DNA of 32,906 nucleotides from UBA11373 sp046714175 (GTDB lineage Bacteria; Actinomycetota; Acidimicrobiia; Spongiisociales; UBA11373), in contig JBKKBI010000029.1 of assembly GCA_046714175.1 (NCBI GenBank), forward strand, positions 1 through 32,906, given 5' to 3'. Below are positions 1-8,873 of this stretch, piece after piece. The notes under the pieces were generated by a model. It saw nothing but the letters and a program-made list of their open reading frames with translations. It ran no database searches and was not told the DNA's origin. Made by a program: the position numbers and the translations under genes. The first letter of the stretch is position 1, and the number at the start of each line of letters is the position of its first letter.

Positions 1-1110
1 GACGGTCCGGCGTTCGACGAGACGACCGCGGTGCCTGCCATCTCGACGGCGATTCCGGCGGGGACCACCGTGCTGGGTTATGAGCTTGCCGACGGAATCG
101 TCACGATCGACCTTTCCGCCCAGTTCACCTCCGGTGGCGGCAGTCTGTCGATGATGGGCCGGCTCGGCCAGATCGTGCTCTCACTCGACCGGATCAGCGG
201 TGTAGAAGGTGTGCGGTTCCTGGTGGAGGGCGTTCCCACCACCGTGTTCGGCGGTGAGGGGATCGTGGTTGACGATCCTGCCACCGCCGCGGACTTCGGG
301 GAACTGTTCCCCGCGGTGATGATCGAGAGCCCGGCCTATCGCGACTTCGCCACCGCCAATCCTCTGGTGGCGCGCGGCACCGCCAACGTGTTCGAGGCCA
401 CGGTGAGCCTGGCGCTCACCGATGCCGCCGGGCTGGTCATCTGGGAGGGCTTCACGACTGCCACCTGTGGCACCGGATGTCGCGGCGAGTGGGAGATCAC
501 GATTCCCTACGAGGTCGACTCTCTGCAGTTGGGGAGCCTCGTCGCATGGGAGGCCTCGGCGATGGACGGCAGCCAGACCAATGTCCGCGAGCACCCGGTG
601 TGGCTGATTCCCTATGAGGGTTCAGCCACCACCACGGTTCCGGGCACTGGATGCTCGGGAGCCAACGCAGCCGACCTGGTCGAGCAGTCCGGGTTGCCGG
701 AGGCCGTGGCCGAGAAGCGAGCCGCGATCCACGCCGCCGCCGTGGCGTGCGAGTGGGCGACGCTGGGGTCGCTGCTGGCCGACGCGTTCTCCTACACGTT
801 CGGCGTCGACACCGATCCCATCGCCTTTTGGCAGGAGCGGGAGGCAGAGGGCGATCGTGTCATCTTCTACCTCGCCGAACTGCTCAATCGGCCGGTCGGG
901 CTGCAGACCGCCGGCGACATCACGTATTACGCCTGGCCGTCCGCGTTCGTCACTGAGTGGAGCGCGGTCGCCGCCGCCGACCGCGAGGCGTTGCGTCCGC
1001 TCTACGACGACGACGACTTCGCCTTCTGGGCGGACTTCGGGGGCTACGCCGGTTACCGCGTCGGGATCACCGCCGCCGGCGAGTGGGTGTACTTCATCGC
1101 CGGGGACTGA
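1..1110 (+). CDS. Secreted GerMN/Gmad2 domain protein, 5' end outside window
   Basis: The frame is open from base 1, so the N-terminus lies upstream; a GTG at 31 is inside the domain and unlikely to be the start. The first ~85 visible residues match a GerMN domain (a conserved TIDLSAQF strand, then a helix and a GVEGVRFLVEG strand). Residues ~110-210 resemble Gmad2, the immunoglobulin-like domain that follows GerMN in spore germination-type lipoproteins. The last ~150 residues form a region I do not recognise, rich in Trp and Tyr with a short acidic run (YDDDDF). GerMN proteins in non-sporulating actinobacteria are usually cell-envelope proteins (compare LpqB); the exact role here is unknown. 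Convergent with the helicase, separated by 49 bases of heptamer repeat. Confidence 0.8.
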   Translation, partial: DGPAFDETTAVPAISTAIPAGTTVLGYELADGIVTIDLSAQFTSGGGSLSMMGRLGQIVLSLDRISGVEGVRFLVEGVPTTVFGGEGIVVDDPATAADFGELFPAVMIESPAYRDFATANPLVARGTANVFEATVSLALTDAAGLVIWEGFTTATCGTGCRGEWEITIPYEVDSLQLGSLVAWEASAMDGSQTNVREHPVWLIPYEGSATTTVPGTGCSGANAADLVEQSGLPEAVAEKRAAIHAAAVACEWATLGSLLADAFSYTFGVDTDPIAFWQEREAEGDRVIFYLAELLNRPVGLQTAGDITYYAWPSAFVTEWSAVAAADREALRPLYDDDDFAFWADFGGYAGYRVGITAAGEWVYFIAGD

Positions 1111-1159
1111 GGTGGCAGATGACAGGTGGCAGGTGGCAGATGGCAACGGGCAACGACTG
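1111..1159. repeat. Heptamer repeat locus 1 (7 units)
   Basis: The whole gap between two convergent stop codons is 49 bases and divides into seven 7-base units: GGTGGCA (three times), GATGACA, GATGGCA, ACGGGCA and ACGACTG. The period is exact while the unit sequence drifts. Related units occur in five other gaps of the window. Confidence 0.8.
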
Positions 1160-3430
1160 TTACCGGACCGCGGTTTCCAACAACCGAATCGCCCCCGCCT
1201 TGTCCAACGGCTCGTTGTAGTTGCCGCACTTCGGGGACTGCACGCACGACGGGCATCCGGCGGCACACGGGCACTCGAGGAGCGCCTGGAGGGTCGCCTT
1301 GAGGTGGCGCTCGCCGGCGGAGAAGGCGAGGGGGGCGATGCCGGACCCGCCGGGATATCCGTCGTAGATGAACCAGACCGCTCCGCCCACTTCGGGGTGA
1401 TGGGGAGTGGATAGCCCGCCGATATCCCAGCGATCGCAGATCGCGATCAGCGGAAGCATGGCAATGGCCGTGTGCTCGGCGGCATGGAGCACACCGGGAA
1501 GGTCGGCAGCGGTGACACGGGCGTCGGCGATCAGATCGTCGCCGACGAGGAACCACACCGCCTGGGTGACATACCGCCGCGCCGGCAGGTCGAGCGGCTC
1601 ATAGGCGATCACGCTGCGATCGCTGAGGCGCTTTCGCTTGAAAGCCACTACCTGTTCTTCCACCTCGACCATCCCGTGACGATGCCCGAATCGCCCCAAC
1701 GATCCCGAGCCATGGGTGGCGCGGACGGTGATCGTGGTGTCCTCCTCGGGCTGGGTGTAGTAGTCGACCTCGCCCGAGCGCGCCCGCACGGTCCGTCCCG
1801 ACCAATCCAGCGACTCGATGAGGTAGGTGTCACCCTGGTGGAGGTACACCGCCCCGGGATGGGTCTGCGAGGCGACGCGCCCTTCATCGACCGTCCCCAT
1901 GATCTCGCCGTCCTCGTCGACGATGGTGAACGGCGGGCCTCCGGCGGTGCGGATGTCGATGTCAGCGGCGGGACCACGACTTCCAGTCCAATGGAGTCGG
2001 CCGTTGTGGATCCGGAGCCGACCTGAGGCCACCAGATCGACGGCAAGCTCCTCGACCTCGGGGCCGAACGCCGCCACCGCCTCGGTGGGCTCGAGCGGCA
2101 TCTCATGGGCAGCACAGGCCATGTGCGCCGCGAGCACTTCGGGGTTCGCAGGATTGATCACCGCCGAGTCCGACGGCCGGCGGAACAGATCTTCGGGGTG
2201 GTTCATGAACCACTGATCGAGTGCGTCCTGGCCGGCCACCAGGACCGCGAGCGACTCATCGATGGAGCGCCCGGCGCGTCCGGTCTGCTGTCGGTAGGAG
2301 GCCACCGTCCCCGGGAAGGTGGCGAGCACCGCGGCATCGAGCCCGCCGACATCGATCCCCAACTCGAGGGCATTGGTAGCGGTGACTCCGAGGAGTTCTC
2401 CGGCGAACAGAGCCTGCTCCACCCGGCGGCGGTCCTCGGCGAGGTAGCCGGCGCGATACGGCGCGATGCGGGCCGCGGTCTCGTCGTCGAGCCGCTCTCG
2501 AGCCCAGCGATAGACCAACTCGACGCCTTTGCGACTGCGAGCGAAGGCGATGGTGGGGATGCGCCGTCGCATCAGATCGACGAAGACATCCGTGGTCTCG
2601 GCAAGCGCGCTCCGGCGCAGATCGCCCTCGCCGAGCTCCGGGTTCCACAGCACGTGGTGCCGTATCCCGCTCGGCGAGGTGTCCTGATCCACGACTTCAA
2701 CCGGGAGCCCGGTGAGCGCACTCAGCAGCTCGCCCGGGTTCCCGATGGTGGCCGACGATCCGAGGAATGTGGGCTCGGACCCATAAAGGCGGGCGATGCG
2801 CCGTAGGCGCCGCAGGATGTTGCCGACGTGGCTTCCGAAGATCCCGCGCATCACGTGCACCTCGTCCACCACCACGAAGCGGAGATGACGGAAGAACCTG
2901 GCCCATCGGGCGTGCGACGGCAGGATGCCGATGTGGAGCATGTCCGGGTTGGTGAGCACGACGTTGGCATTCTTCCGGGTCCAGGCTCGCGCCTGTAGGT
3001 CGGTGTCGCCGTCGTACACGGAGGCGGTGAGAGGGGGGATGCCGAGTGTGTGCAGGGAGCGGAACTGGTCGCGGGCCAGCGCCTTGGTGGGGAACAGCAG
3101 AAGTGCGGTTGCCTGCGGCTCGGCAAGGATCGCTTCGGCGATGGGCGCCTGGAAGCACAGCGACTTGCCGGATGCGGTGCCGGCCACGACGACGGTGTGC
3201 GTGGCGGCTCGGGCGCGGCGGATCACCTCCACCTGGTGCCGGTAGAGGCGGTCGATGCCGCGTTCTGTGAGCGCAGCACGCAATCGGTCGTGCAAAGGCG
3301 GATCGGGTTCGGCGTAGATGGCACCGCGGCCGGGCACAGTCTCGACGTGCACTATTCGCTCGGCGAGCTCGGGGTCAGCCTTCCAAGCGGCCAACGCTTC
3401 CCGGAGCCGCCCAGTGGCCGGGGAAGTCAC
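1160..3430 (-). CDS. DEAD/DEAH helicase, MrfA/YprA type with C-terminal cysteine cluster
   Basis: A 756-residue superfamily 2 helicase. Visible motifs: Walker A GTASGKS (84-90), DEVH box (189-192), an SSATIGNP motif III (~225), and motif VI QQTGRAGR. The C-terminal ~40 residues carry C720, C722, C726, C729 and C735 in a CPCxxGCPSC...CGN arrangement, the DUF1998/MrfB-type zinc module. In Bacillus subtilis, MrfA (helicase) and MrfB (DUF1998) act together in mitomycin-lesion repair; here both domains are in one chain, as in YprA-like proteins and mycobacterial Rv3649. Start is GTG at 3430, overlapping the nhaA stop (GTGA), so translation is probably coupled. A DNA repair role is inferred from the family. 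Confidence 0.9.
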   Translation of the reverse strand: MTSPATGRLREALAAWKADPELAERIVHVETVPGRGAIYAEPDPPLHDRLRAALTERGIDRLYRHQVEVIRRARAATHTVVVAGTASGKSLCFQAPIAEAILAEPQATALLLFPTKALARDQFRSLHTLGIPPLTASVYDGDTDLQARAWTRKNANVVLTNPDMLHIGILPSHARWARFFRHLRFVVVDEVHVMRGIFGSHVGNILRRLRRIARLYGSEPTFLGSSATIGNPGELLSALTGLPVEVVDQDTSPSGIRHHVLWNPELGEGDLRRSALAETTDVFVDLMRRRIPTIAFARSRKGVELVYRWARERLDDETAARIAPYRAGYLAEDRRRVEQALFAGELLGVTATNALELGIDVGGLDAAVLATFPGTVASYRQQTGRAGRSIDESLAVLVAGQDALDQWFMNHPEDLFRRPSDSAVINPANPEVLAAHMACAAHEMPLEPTEAVAAFGPEVEELAVDLVASGRLRIHNGRLHWTGSRGPAADIDIRTAGGPPFTIVDEDGEIMGTVDEGRVASQTHPGAVYLHQGDTYLIESLDWSGRTVRARSGEVDYYTQPEEDTTITVRATHGSGSLGRFGHRHGMVEVEEQVVAFKRKRLSDRSVIAYEPLDLPARRYVTQAVWFLVGDDLIADARVTAADLPGVLHAAEHTAIAMLPLIAICDRWDIGGLSTPHHPEVGGAVWFIYDGYPGGSGIAPLAFSAGERHLKATLQALLECPCAAGCPSCVQSPKCGNYNEPLDKAGAIRLLETAVR

Positions 3431-4791
3431 TCCGCGGCGGGATCGGGACGCGTCGGGGCCATCGCGCGCAGTACCAGGTAGCCGAGGATTCCGGCGAGTG
3501 CCGAGCCCACGAAGATCCCGGTCTTGGCCAGGTCGGCGGTGGCGGCGTCATCGAAAGACAGGCTGGCGATGAACAGCGAGACCGTGAACCCGATCCCGGC
3601 GATGAGGGACAGGCCGATCACATGGCGCCAATGCATCGCCGGGGGAAGGATGCCGAGGCGGAGCCGTACCGCCAGCCACGCGAACGTGGTGATGCCTACC
3701 AGTTTGCCCGCCAGGAGTCCGACGCCGACCCCGAGGGCGACTCGGCTGGTAGCCGCATCACCGATGTTGACTCCTGCGAAACGCACCCCGGCATTCGCCA
3801 AGGCGAAGATCGGCACCACCACGAATGACGACCAGGGATGCAGGGCACGCTCGACGCGGTCGAGCGGCGCCACCGACTCCCGGGCGATCGCCGCCAGAGC
3901 CAGGGCGTTTTCATCGATTCTCTCGGGTGCAAACGGGGCTTGCGACTCCACGTCGTACGCCTCGAGAATGCGACGGGCCCGGATGCGGTACTCGCGGTCC
4001 CCGTACATCGCCCGCGCCGGAGTGAGCAGGCCGATGGCGACGCCGGCCAGGGTGGCGTGCACCCCGCTCTCCAACAAGAAGAACCACGCCGCCAGCGACA
4101 CCGGTACGTAAAAGGCGAGGGAGCGGACTCCAACTCGTGCCGCCACCCAGATGGCGGCCAGGCTCGTCACCGCGAGTCCGAGGTCGCCCAGTGCCAGCTC
4201 CTCGGTATAGAAGAGCGCGATCACCAGGATCGCCCCGATGTCGTCGGCGATCGCCAGCGCCAGGAGGAACAGTCGTCCACCGATCGGCACCCGGGTGCCG
4301 AGGAGAGCAACCACCCCGAGAGCGAATGCGATGTCGGTGGCCATCGGGATCCCCCAACCGTGCACCGCGTTGGTGCCCGCGTTGAATCCCAGGTAGATGC
4401 CCGCCGGCACCGCCATCCCACCCAAAGCGGCGATGGCCGGAAGCGCCGCGGCCCGGGGGCTGTGCAATTCTCCTGTGACCAGCTCTCGTTTGATCTCCAG
4501 ACCGACCACGAAGAAGAAGATGCCCATCAGTCCGTCGTTCACCACCAGCCGCAGGGTCTCGCCGAGGTGGCGCGAGCCGATGCCGATGTCGACCGGTGTG
4601 TTCCAGAACCGCTCGTAGGTGTCGCCAAAGGGGGCGTTGGCCCACAACAGCGCCACCAGCGCCGCCACCAGCAGCACGGCGCCCCCCGCCGATTCGATTT
4701 GGGTGAATCGCAGCAGGGGGCGAACGAAGCGCGCCGGTACGCCGCGCTCGGAGTTGATCCACGTCTGGTGCGGCGGCGAGTGTTGCGGCAC
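3427..4791 (-). CDS. nhaA: Na+/H+ antiporter NhaA
   Basis: A 454-residue integral membrane protein with about 11-12 hydrophobic segments. It exchanges internal Na+ for external protons. Family signatures are the MATDIAFALGV segment (the aspartate equivalent to E. coli D133) and LAIADDIGAI (the D163/D164 pair). The frame runs open to 5070, but residues upstream of ~94 are arginine/proline-rich and unlike NhaA. GTG at 4791 gives a normal N-terminus and sits 8 bases after a minus-strand TACTCT, consistent with a leaderless start. Its stop overlaps the helicase start. Divergent from the pyrophosphatase-like membrane protein. Confidence 0.92.
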   Translation of the reverse strand: MPQHSPPHQTWINSERGVPARFVRPLLRFTQIESAGGAVLLVAALVALLWANAPFGDTYERFWNTPVDIGIGSRHLGETLRLVVNDGLMGIFFFVVGLEIKRELVTGELHSPRAAALPAIAALGGMAVPAGIYLGFNAGTNAVHGWGIPMATDIAFALGVVALLGTRVPIGGRLFLLALAIADDIGAILVIALFYTEELALGDLGLAVTSLAAIWVAARVGVRSLAFYVPVSLAAWFFLLESGVHATLAGVAIGLLTPARAMYGDREYRIRARRILEAYDVESQAPFAPERIDENALALAAIARESVAPLDRVERALHPWSSFVVVPIFALANAGVRFAGVNIGDAATSRVALGVGVGLLAGKLVGITTFAWLAVRLRLGILPPAMHWRHVIGLSLIAGIGFTVSLFIASLSFDDAATADLAKTGIFVGSALAGILGYLVLRAMAPTRPDPAAE

Positions 4792-4799
4792 GGTTGCCG

Positions 4800-4805
4800 A
4801 GAGTA
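4800..4805 (-). promoter_or_regulatory. Candidate -10 element (TACTCT) for nhaA
   Basis: TACTCT on the minus strand lies 8 bases upstream of the GTG chosen for nhaA. The spacing matches other putative leaderless starts in this window. No clear -35 box is seen. Confidence 0.4.
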
Positions 4806-4851
4806 GCGCCGCGGGGTGCCACCCTCGGAGTGGGGCCTGCGCTGCTCTCCA

Positions 4852-4857
4852 TATACT
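4852..4857 (+). promoter_or_regulatory. Candidate -10 element (TATACT) for the pyrophosphatase-like gene
   Basis: TATACT, one mismatch from the TATAAT consensus, lies 23 bases upstream of the GTG at 4881. A GAGGAG ribosome binding site at 4871-4876 sits 4 bases before that GTG. The predicted transcript would have a leader of about 17 bases. No good -35 box. Confidence 0.5.
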
Positions 4858-4880
4858 CCCGCCAGCGCACGAGGAGCACC

Positions 4881-6527
4881 GTGGACCCCACCACTTGGGC
4901 CTGGATCGCCGTCGTCGTGGCGCTGGTCGTGATCGCACCTCCCCTCGGAATGACTCGCCTCCGTTCCGATTTGTGGGTGCCGGCGTGCGCGGCGGTGGGG
5001 GTTGCGATCCTCGCCGCGAGCGCCGGGCGCCTTCTGATCGCCGACTGGTCGCTCGCCGTCGGCTTGGCATGCGTCTTCGGCGCCGGCGCCGGAGTTCTCG
5101 CCGAGATCATTGCGGGTCGCTCGTCCCTCTTCGACCGGCCCGGGCTGCAGGCCGGCAACCTCGCCGCGGCCTCCTATGGCGTCGGACTGTTGGCCATCGC
5201 GTTGGGACGACTTCTGCTTGCCGACGATCCCGCTCCCGGGTTGGCGCTGGCGGCGCTGGCGCTGGGTGCCGCGGTGACCGCGGCAGTGTTTCGTCTGGCG
5301 AGCATCGGTGGTAATCCCCGGGCTCCCGCTGCCGAGTTGGCGGCCCTCGTGGTGATCGCCGCAGTGGCCGCGGGATCGCTCACCACCGAAGCCACGACGG
5401 CGGCGCTGCCGTTGGCCGTGCTCGCCTTGGGAGGCGTGGGGGCATTGGCCGGGCGCGGGTTCCGGGCGGGTGATCCGGCGGTGATGTTGCAGAGCCGGTC
5501 GCGGCTGGGGACCGCCGTGGTCGCGGCGGGCGGCCCGCTGCTGATGCTCGCTTCCGCCCCCGCCGGCATCTCGCGGCCGATCGGCCTCGGGATCGCGATC
5601 ACGGTGGGAGCTGTGGGCGCAGCCGCGGTGACCCAACTCGCCGAGCTGTATACCGCCGACCGCTGGCGTCCCGCCAAGCGCCTCGCCACCCGGGCCAAGT
5701 CCGGACCGGCCGCGGTGATCGCGACGGCGATCGGCGATGCCGCCCGCGCCACTGGCTGGCTCCTGGGCGGGATCGTGGCGGCAGCGATCGCCGCAGAGCG
5801 CGCGGGTCGTCTCGCCGGTGACGGCTCACTCGGGGTGGCGCTGGCGGTGGTGGCCGCGGTGGCGACTCTCGGGGTCAACGCCTCCGGGGAGTTCCTGTCG
5901 GTGCTGGCGCGCCAGGGCGACGACGCGGTGGCGAACGCCGACCCGGTGGCCGGCGAGGCCGCCGCTCATCTCCTGGCGGCCGGAAGCGCCGCGGGTGCTG
6001 TCGGTCGAAGTGTGGCTACCTTCGGTGGAGGTGCCGTCGGATTGCTGCTGATCGCGGTCCTGGCAAATCACGCGCCGTCGGGAGTGGCGACGGGGTGGGG
6101 TGTGGCGGGGTTTGGCATTGGCGTCGCCGTCGCTTGGTACGCCGCGGGTTGGACCTCGCATGCCCATGAGCCGGGTTCCGTCTTGTCGCGCACGGGCCGC
6201 GCCTTGCTCGTGGTCGCGATCTCGATGGCGGCACCCGCAGGGCTGGGGACTGTGAGTGCGGCCGCCGGTTGGGGTCTCGTCGCCGGCCTGGCGGCTGCCG
6301 CGCTCGCGCTCTCCTTCGCGCTGGTCATCGCCTCGGGAGCGTGGGACAACACGCGGCGCCTGATCGAGGCCGGCGCCTACGGGGGCACCGGTTCCAGGGC
6401 GCATCGCGCCATCGTCGCCGCCGACACCATTGGGGTGCGGTGGAGGGACGCGGTGGCGCCGAGCGTTGTCGTTCTTCTGCTCGTCGCGGCGGTGACCGCG
6501 ATCGCGTTCGCGTCCCTGATGGGGTGA
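4881..6527 (+). CDS. Degenerate membrane-bound pyrophosphatase (HppA-like) homologue
   Basis: A 548-residue, very hydrophobic protein (about 12-14 membrane segments). Homology to H+-translocating pyrophosphatase shows in ELYTADRWRPAKRLA (255-269; compare EYYT..YRPV..IA), SGPAAVIATAIG (274-285), SAAGAVGRSVA (369-379; compare NTTAAVGKGFA), and SGAWDNTRRLIEAG (485-498) followed by GSRAHRAIVAADTIG (504-518). The catalytic acidic clusters are missing: no DVGADLVGKVE or DDPRNPA..DNVGDNVGD block, SGEFLSVLARQ replaces DAYGPIADNAGG, and GDTVGDPFKDTSGP has become ADTIGVRWRDAVAP. It is ~150 residues shorter than bacterial HppA (~700). I infer a non-hydrolytic paralogue of unknown function. GTG at 4881 is chosen for its GAGGAG site; an upstream GTG or ATG near 4794 is in frame but overlaps the divergent promoter region. 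Confidence 0.75.
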   Translation: MDPTTWAWIAVVVALVVIAPPLGMTRLRSDLWVPACAAVGVAILAASAGRLLIADWSLAVGLACVFGAGAGVLAEIIAGRSSLFDRPGLQAGNLAAASYGVGLLAIALGRLLLADDPAPGLALAALALGAAVTAAVFRLASIGGNPRAPAAELAALVVIAAVAAGSLTTEATTAALPLAVLALGGVGALAGRGFRAGDPAVMLQSRSRLGTAVVAAGGPLLMLASAPAGISRPIGLGIAITVGAVGAAAVTQLAELYTADRWRPAKRLATRAKSGPAAVIATAIGDAARATGWLLGGIVAAAIAAERAGRLAGDGSLGVALAVVAAVATLGVNASGEFLSVLARQGDDAVANADPVAGEAAAHLLAAGSAAGAVGRSVATFGGGAVGLLLIAVLANHAPSGVATGWGVAGFGIGVAVAWYAAGWTSHAHEPGSVLSRTGRALLVVAISMAAPAGLGTVSAAAGWGLVAGLAAAALALSFALVIASGAWDNTRRLIEAGAYGGTGSRAHRAIVAADTIGVRWRDAVAPSVVVLLLVAAVTAIAFASLMG

Positions 6528-6528
6528 G

Positions 6529-7788
6529 GTGCTTGGGCGGTCTACCCTGGAACGCCGCCTCCCGGAGTCCCCCCTGAGCATCGAAGTCACCTTCGTTCGT
6601 CACGCCGAGACCGACGCCAACGCCGCGGGCGTATGGCAGGGGCAGGGCGATCACCCGCTCTCCGGTCGCGGAGAAGAACAAGCCCGCGCGCTCGGCGAAT
6701 TGCTCGCGGCGAAGGAGTTCGACGTCGTGCTCGCCTCCGACCTGCCCCGCACCATGCAGACCGCCGAGCTCGCCGGTGTGACCGCAACCCCGGAACCCGC
6801 CTGGCGGGAAATCGACATCGGCCGCTGGCAGGGGCTGACCCGCGAAGAGGTCGAGTCCCGTTACCCCGACGAGTCTGCGGCCTTGCGCGAAGGGCGTCCG
6901 GTGCAGATGGGGGGCGGGGAGAGCTGGGACCAGTTCTCCGCTCGAGTGTCACAGGCCCTGGCTGCTCTCCTCGCCCGCACCCCGGCCGGGTCGCGCGTAT
7001 TGGTGGTCACTCACGGGGGCATCGTGCACTCCGTCGTCGGGTCGGGACTGCAGGTGACGGGCCGGGGCCGAACCTGGCCCTTGGAGCGAGTGCGCAACGC
7101 CTCCATCACCGAGGTGGTGGCATCGCCGGAAAGGTTCCATCTCCAGTCCTACAACGACGCCCGCCACGCCCTGCCCGATCCGCCGGGGCCGGAGACGATC
7201 TCGCTGGTGCGCCATGCCGAGTCGACGGCCAATGTGGTTGGGCGATGGCATGGGCGGACTGATGGACCGCTGAGCGACCACGGCCGCACTCAGGCGGAGC
7301 GTTTTGCTGCCACCAATTCGGGGTTCGGCGTCGTGTTCACATCACCCCTGCAGCGCGCCCTCCACACCGCCGAGGCCTACGCCCGCCATCACGGTGTGGT
7401 GGCCTCCCTCCAACCCGACCTGGTGGAGATCGACTTCGCCAGTTGGGAAGGCCTGACCACGTCCGAGATCGAAGCGCAGTTCCCCGAGGAGTGGCACGCT
7501 GTCATCGAACAGGGCGCGGACCTGCCCCGCGGCGGAACCGGCGAGACATTCGGCGCCGCCGGGCAGCGAATGGAACGGACGGTGCGCGCATTGGCCGATG
7601 CCAACCCCGGGAGTCACCTCGGACTCTTCACCCATGGCGGATCGATCTGGTCGCTCATCGCCCGAGTCATGGGTCTGCCCTGGCCCGACCACCGTTCACT
7701 GGGTCTCCCGACGAACACCAGCCTCAGCCGAGTGCAGCTGACCCCGGACGGGATGCGCCTGGTGGATTACAACCTCCCCTTGCGATGA
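6529..7788 (+). CDS. Tandem double-domain histidine phosphatase
   Basis: A 419-residue protein made of two phosphoglycerate mutase-like (RHG) phosphatase domains head to tail. Domain 1 has VRHAE (H25) and VVTHGG (H162); domain 2 has VRHAES (H229) and LFTHGG near residue 368. Each also has the acidic residue motif EIDxxxWxGLT. Both copies keep the two histidines, so both could be active. The substrate is unknown; family members dephosphorylate sugars, nucleotides or cobalamin precursors. GTG at 6529 adds 15 unlikely residues. A CTG at 6574, preceded by CGGAG and a TACCCT -10-like hexamer at 6543-6548, would start exactly at the family-typical (L/M)SIEVTFVRHAE. The stop overlaps the glycosyltransferase start (ATGA). 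Confidence 0.85.
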   Translation: MLGRSTLERRLPESPLSIEVTFVRHAETDANAAGVWQGQGDHPLSGRGEEQARALGELLAAKEFDVVLASDLPRTMQTAELAGVTATPEPAWREIDIGRWQGLTREEVESRYPDESAALREGRPVQMGGGESWDQFSARVSQALAALLARTPAGSRVLVVTHGGIVHSVVGSGLQVTGRGRTWPLERVRNASITEVVASPERFHLQSYNDARHALPDPPGPETISLVRHAESTANVVGRWHGRTDGPLSDHGRTQAERFAATNSGFGVVFTSPLQRALHTAEAYARHHGVVASLQPDLVEIDFASWEGLTTSEIEAQFPEEWHAVIEQGADLPRGGTGETFGAAGQRMERTVRALADANPGSHLGLFTHGGSIWSLIARVMGLPWPDHRSLGLPTNTSLSRVQLTPDGMRLVDYNLPLR

Positions 7789-8873
7789 GGCTGCTACTGG
7801 TGACCAACGACTATCCACCACGGCCAGGTGGCATTCAGCAGTATCTCGCCGGGCTGGTCGCCGCCCTGCCCGCCGAGGTCCGGGTGTTGGCTCCCCGCCA
7901 CCCCGGCGCGGCAGACGAGGCGGGGATCTTCCGCGGACATCGCCGGTTCCTGTGGCCGACACGCCGCACCCGCCGCTGGATCGCGAGTCATGTGGCCGAG
8001 TTCTCTCCCGAGGTGATCCTCTTCGGGGCGCCGCACCCATTGGCCCAGCTGGGACCGCGCTTGCGGCGGGACACCGGGGTGGGATACGCGGTGCTGTGCC
8101 ACGGGGCTGAGGTGGTGGTGCCCGCCGCATTCCCATTGCTGCGCCGCTTGGTGAGGTTCCCGCTCCGCCGCGCCGATGTCGTCTTCGCCACCTCGGGATA
8201 CACCGCGGGCCGGGTGCAGCGCCTCGTCGCGCGTCCCCCGGTCGTCGTTGGCGCCGGAGTCGATCCGCGGTTCCAGCCCGGCACGGGGTCACCCGATCAC
8301 CCGGTGGTGGGGTGCGTCTCCCGGTTTGTGCCCCGTAAAGGCCAGCGCCGCGTGCTCGCTGCGGTGGCGGCGCTGCGCGCCGAGGGACGCGACGTGTCTG
8401 TCGTTCTCGTCGGTGCGGGCCGCGACGAGAGGGCGCTGCGCCGCCTTGCCGCAAGACTTGCGGTCCCGACGCGTTTCGAGGTGGCGGTTCCCTTTGCTGC
8501 CCTACCCGCGCTCTACCGACAGTTCACGATCTTTGCGATGCCCTGTCGCTCGCGGTGGTTCGGTCTCGAGGCCGAAGGCCTCGGGATCGTATTCCTCGAG
8601 GCAGCGGCGACGGGACTACCCGTGATCGCCGGTGACTCCGGAGGTGCGCCGGAGACAGTGCTGCCGGGTCGCACCGGCTTCGTGGTCGATGGCACCGACT
8701 CGATGGTCGAGGGACTCCGTTCCTTGCTCGACGACCCCGAACGGAGCCGGGCAATGGGCATGGCGGGCAGGGAATGGGTGGTGGCTCAGTACTCGTGGGA
8801 AGCCGTGGCGCTCCGCATGGTGAGCGCCCTGCGCGGCATTGCCAGGACGGGTGGCGCGGGCGAGCATTCTTGA
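7785..8873 (+). CDS. pimB: GT4 glycosyltransferase, PimB-like mannosyltransferase
   Basis: A 362-residue GT-B fold glycosyltransferase of family 4. The N-terminal LVTNDYPPRPGGIQQYL (5-21) is the acceptor-side glycine-rich loop seen in PimB'. VSRFVPRKG (178-186) opens the donor domain, and EGLGIVFLEAAATG (264-277) followed by GDSGGAPETV carries the EX7E nucleotide-sugar motif. PimB' transfers mannose from GDP-mannose to phosphatidylinositol monomannoside at the cytoplasmic membrane face. The resemblance to mycobacterial and corynebacterial PimB is strong at motif level, but the exact acceptor cannot be read from sequence. Coupled by ATGA to the histidine phosphatase. ATG start at 7785; longer upstream frame is a shadow. 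Confidence 0.8.
   Translation: MRLLLVTNDYPPRPGGIQQYLAGLVAALPAEVRVLAPRHPGAADEAGIFRGHRRFLWPTRRTRRWIASHVAEFSPEVILFGAPHPLAQLGPRLRRDTGVGYAVLCHGAEVVVPAAFPLLRRLVRFPLRRADVVFATSGYTAGRVQRLVARPPVVVGAGVDPRFQPGTGSPDHPVVGCVSRFVPRKGQRRVLAAVAALRAEGRDVSVVLVGAGRDERALRRLAARLAVPTRFEVAVPFAALPALYRQFTIFAMPCRSRWFGLEAEGLGIVFLEAAATGLPVIAGDSGGAPETVLPGRTGFVVDGTDSMVEGLRSLLDDPERSRAMGMAGREWVVAQYSWEAVALRMVSALRGIARTGGAGEHS

Noticed and set aside
1111..1159. CRISPR array
   Set aside because: The repeated units are 7 bases with no spacers, and no cas gene is present.
3838..4806. 322-codon plus-strand frame inside nhaA
   Set aside because: NhaA on the other strand carries the catalytic aspartate motifs; this frame is His/Gln/Arg-rich shadow coding.
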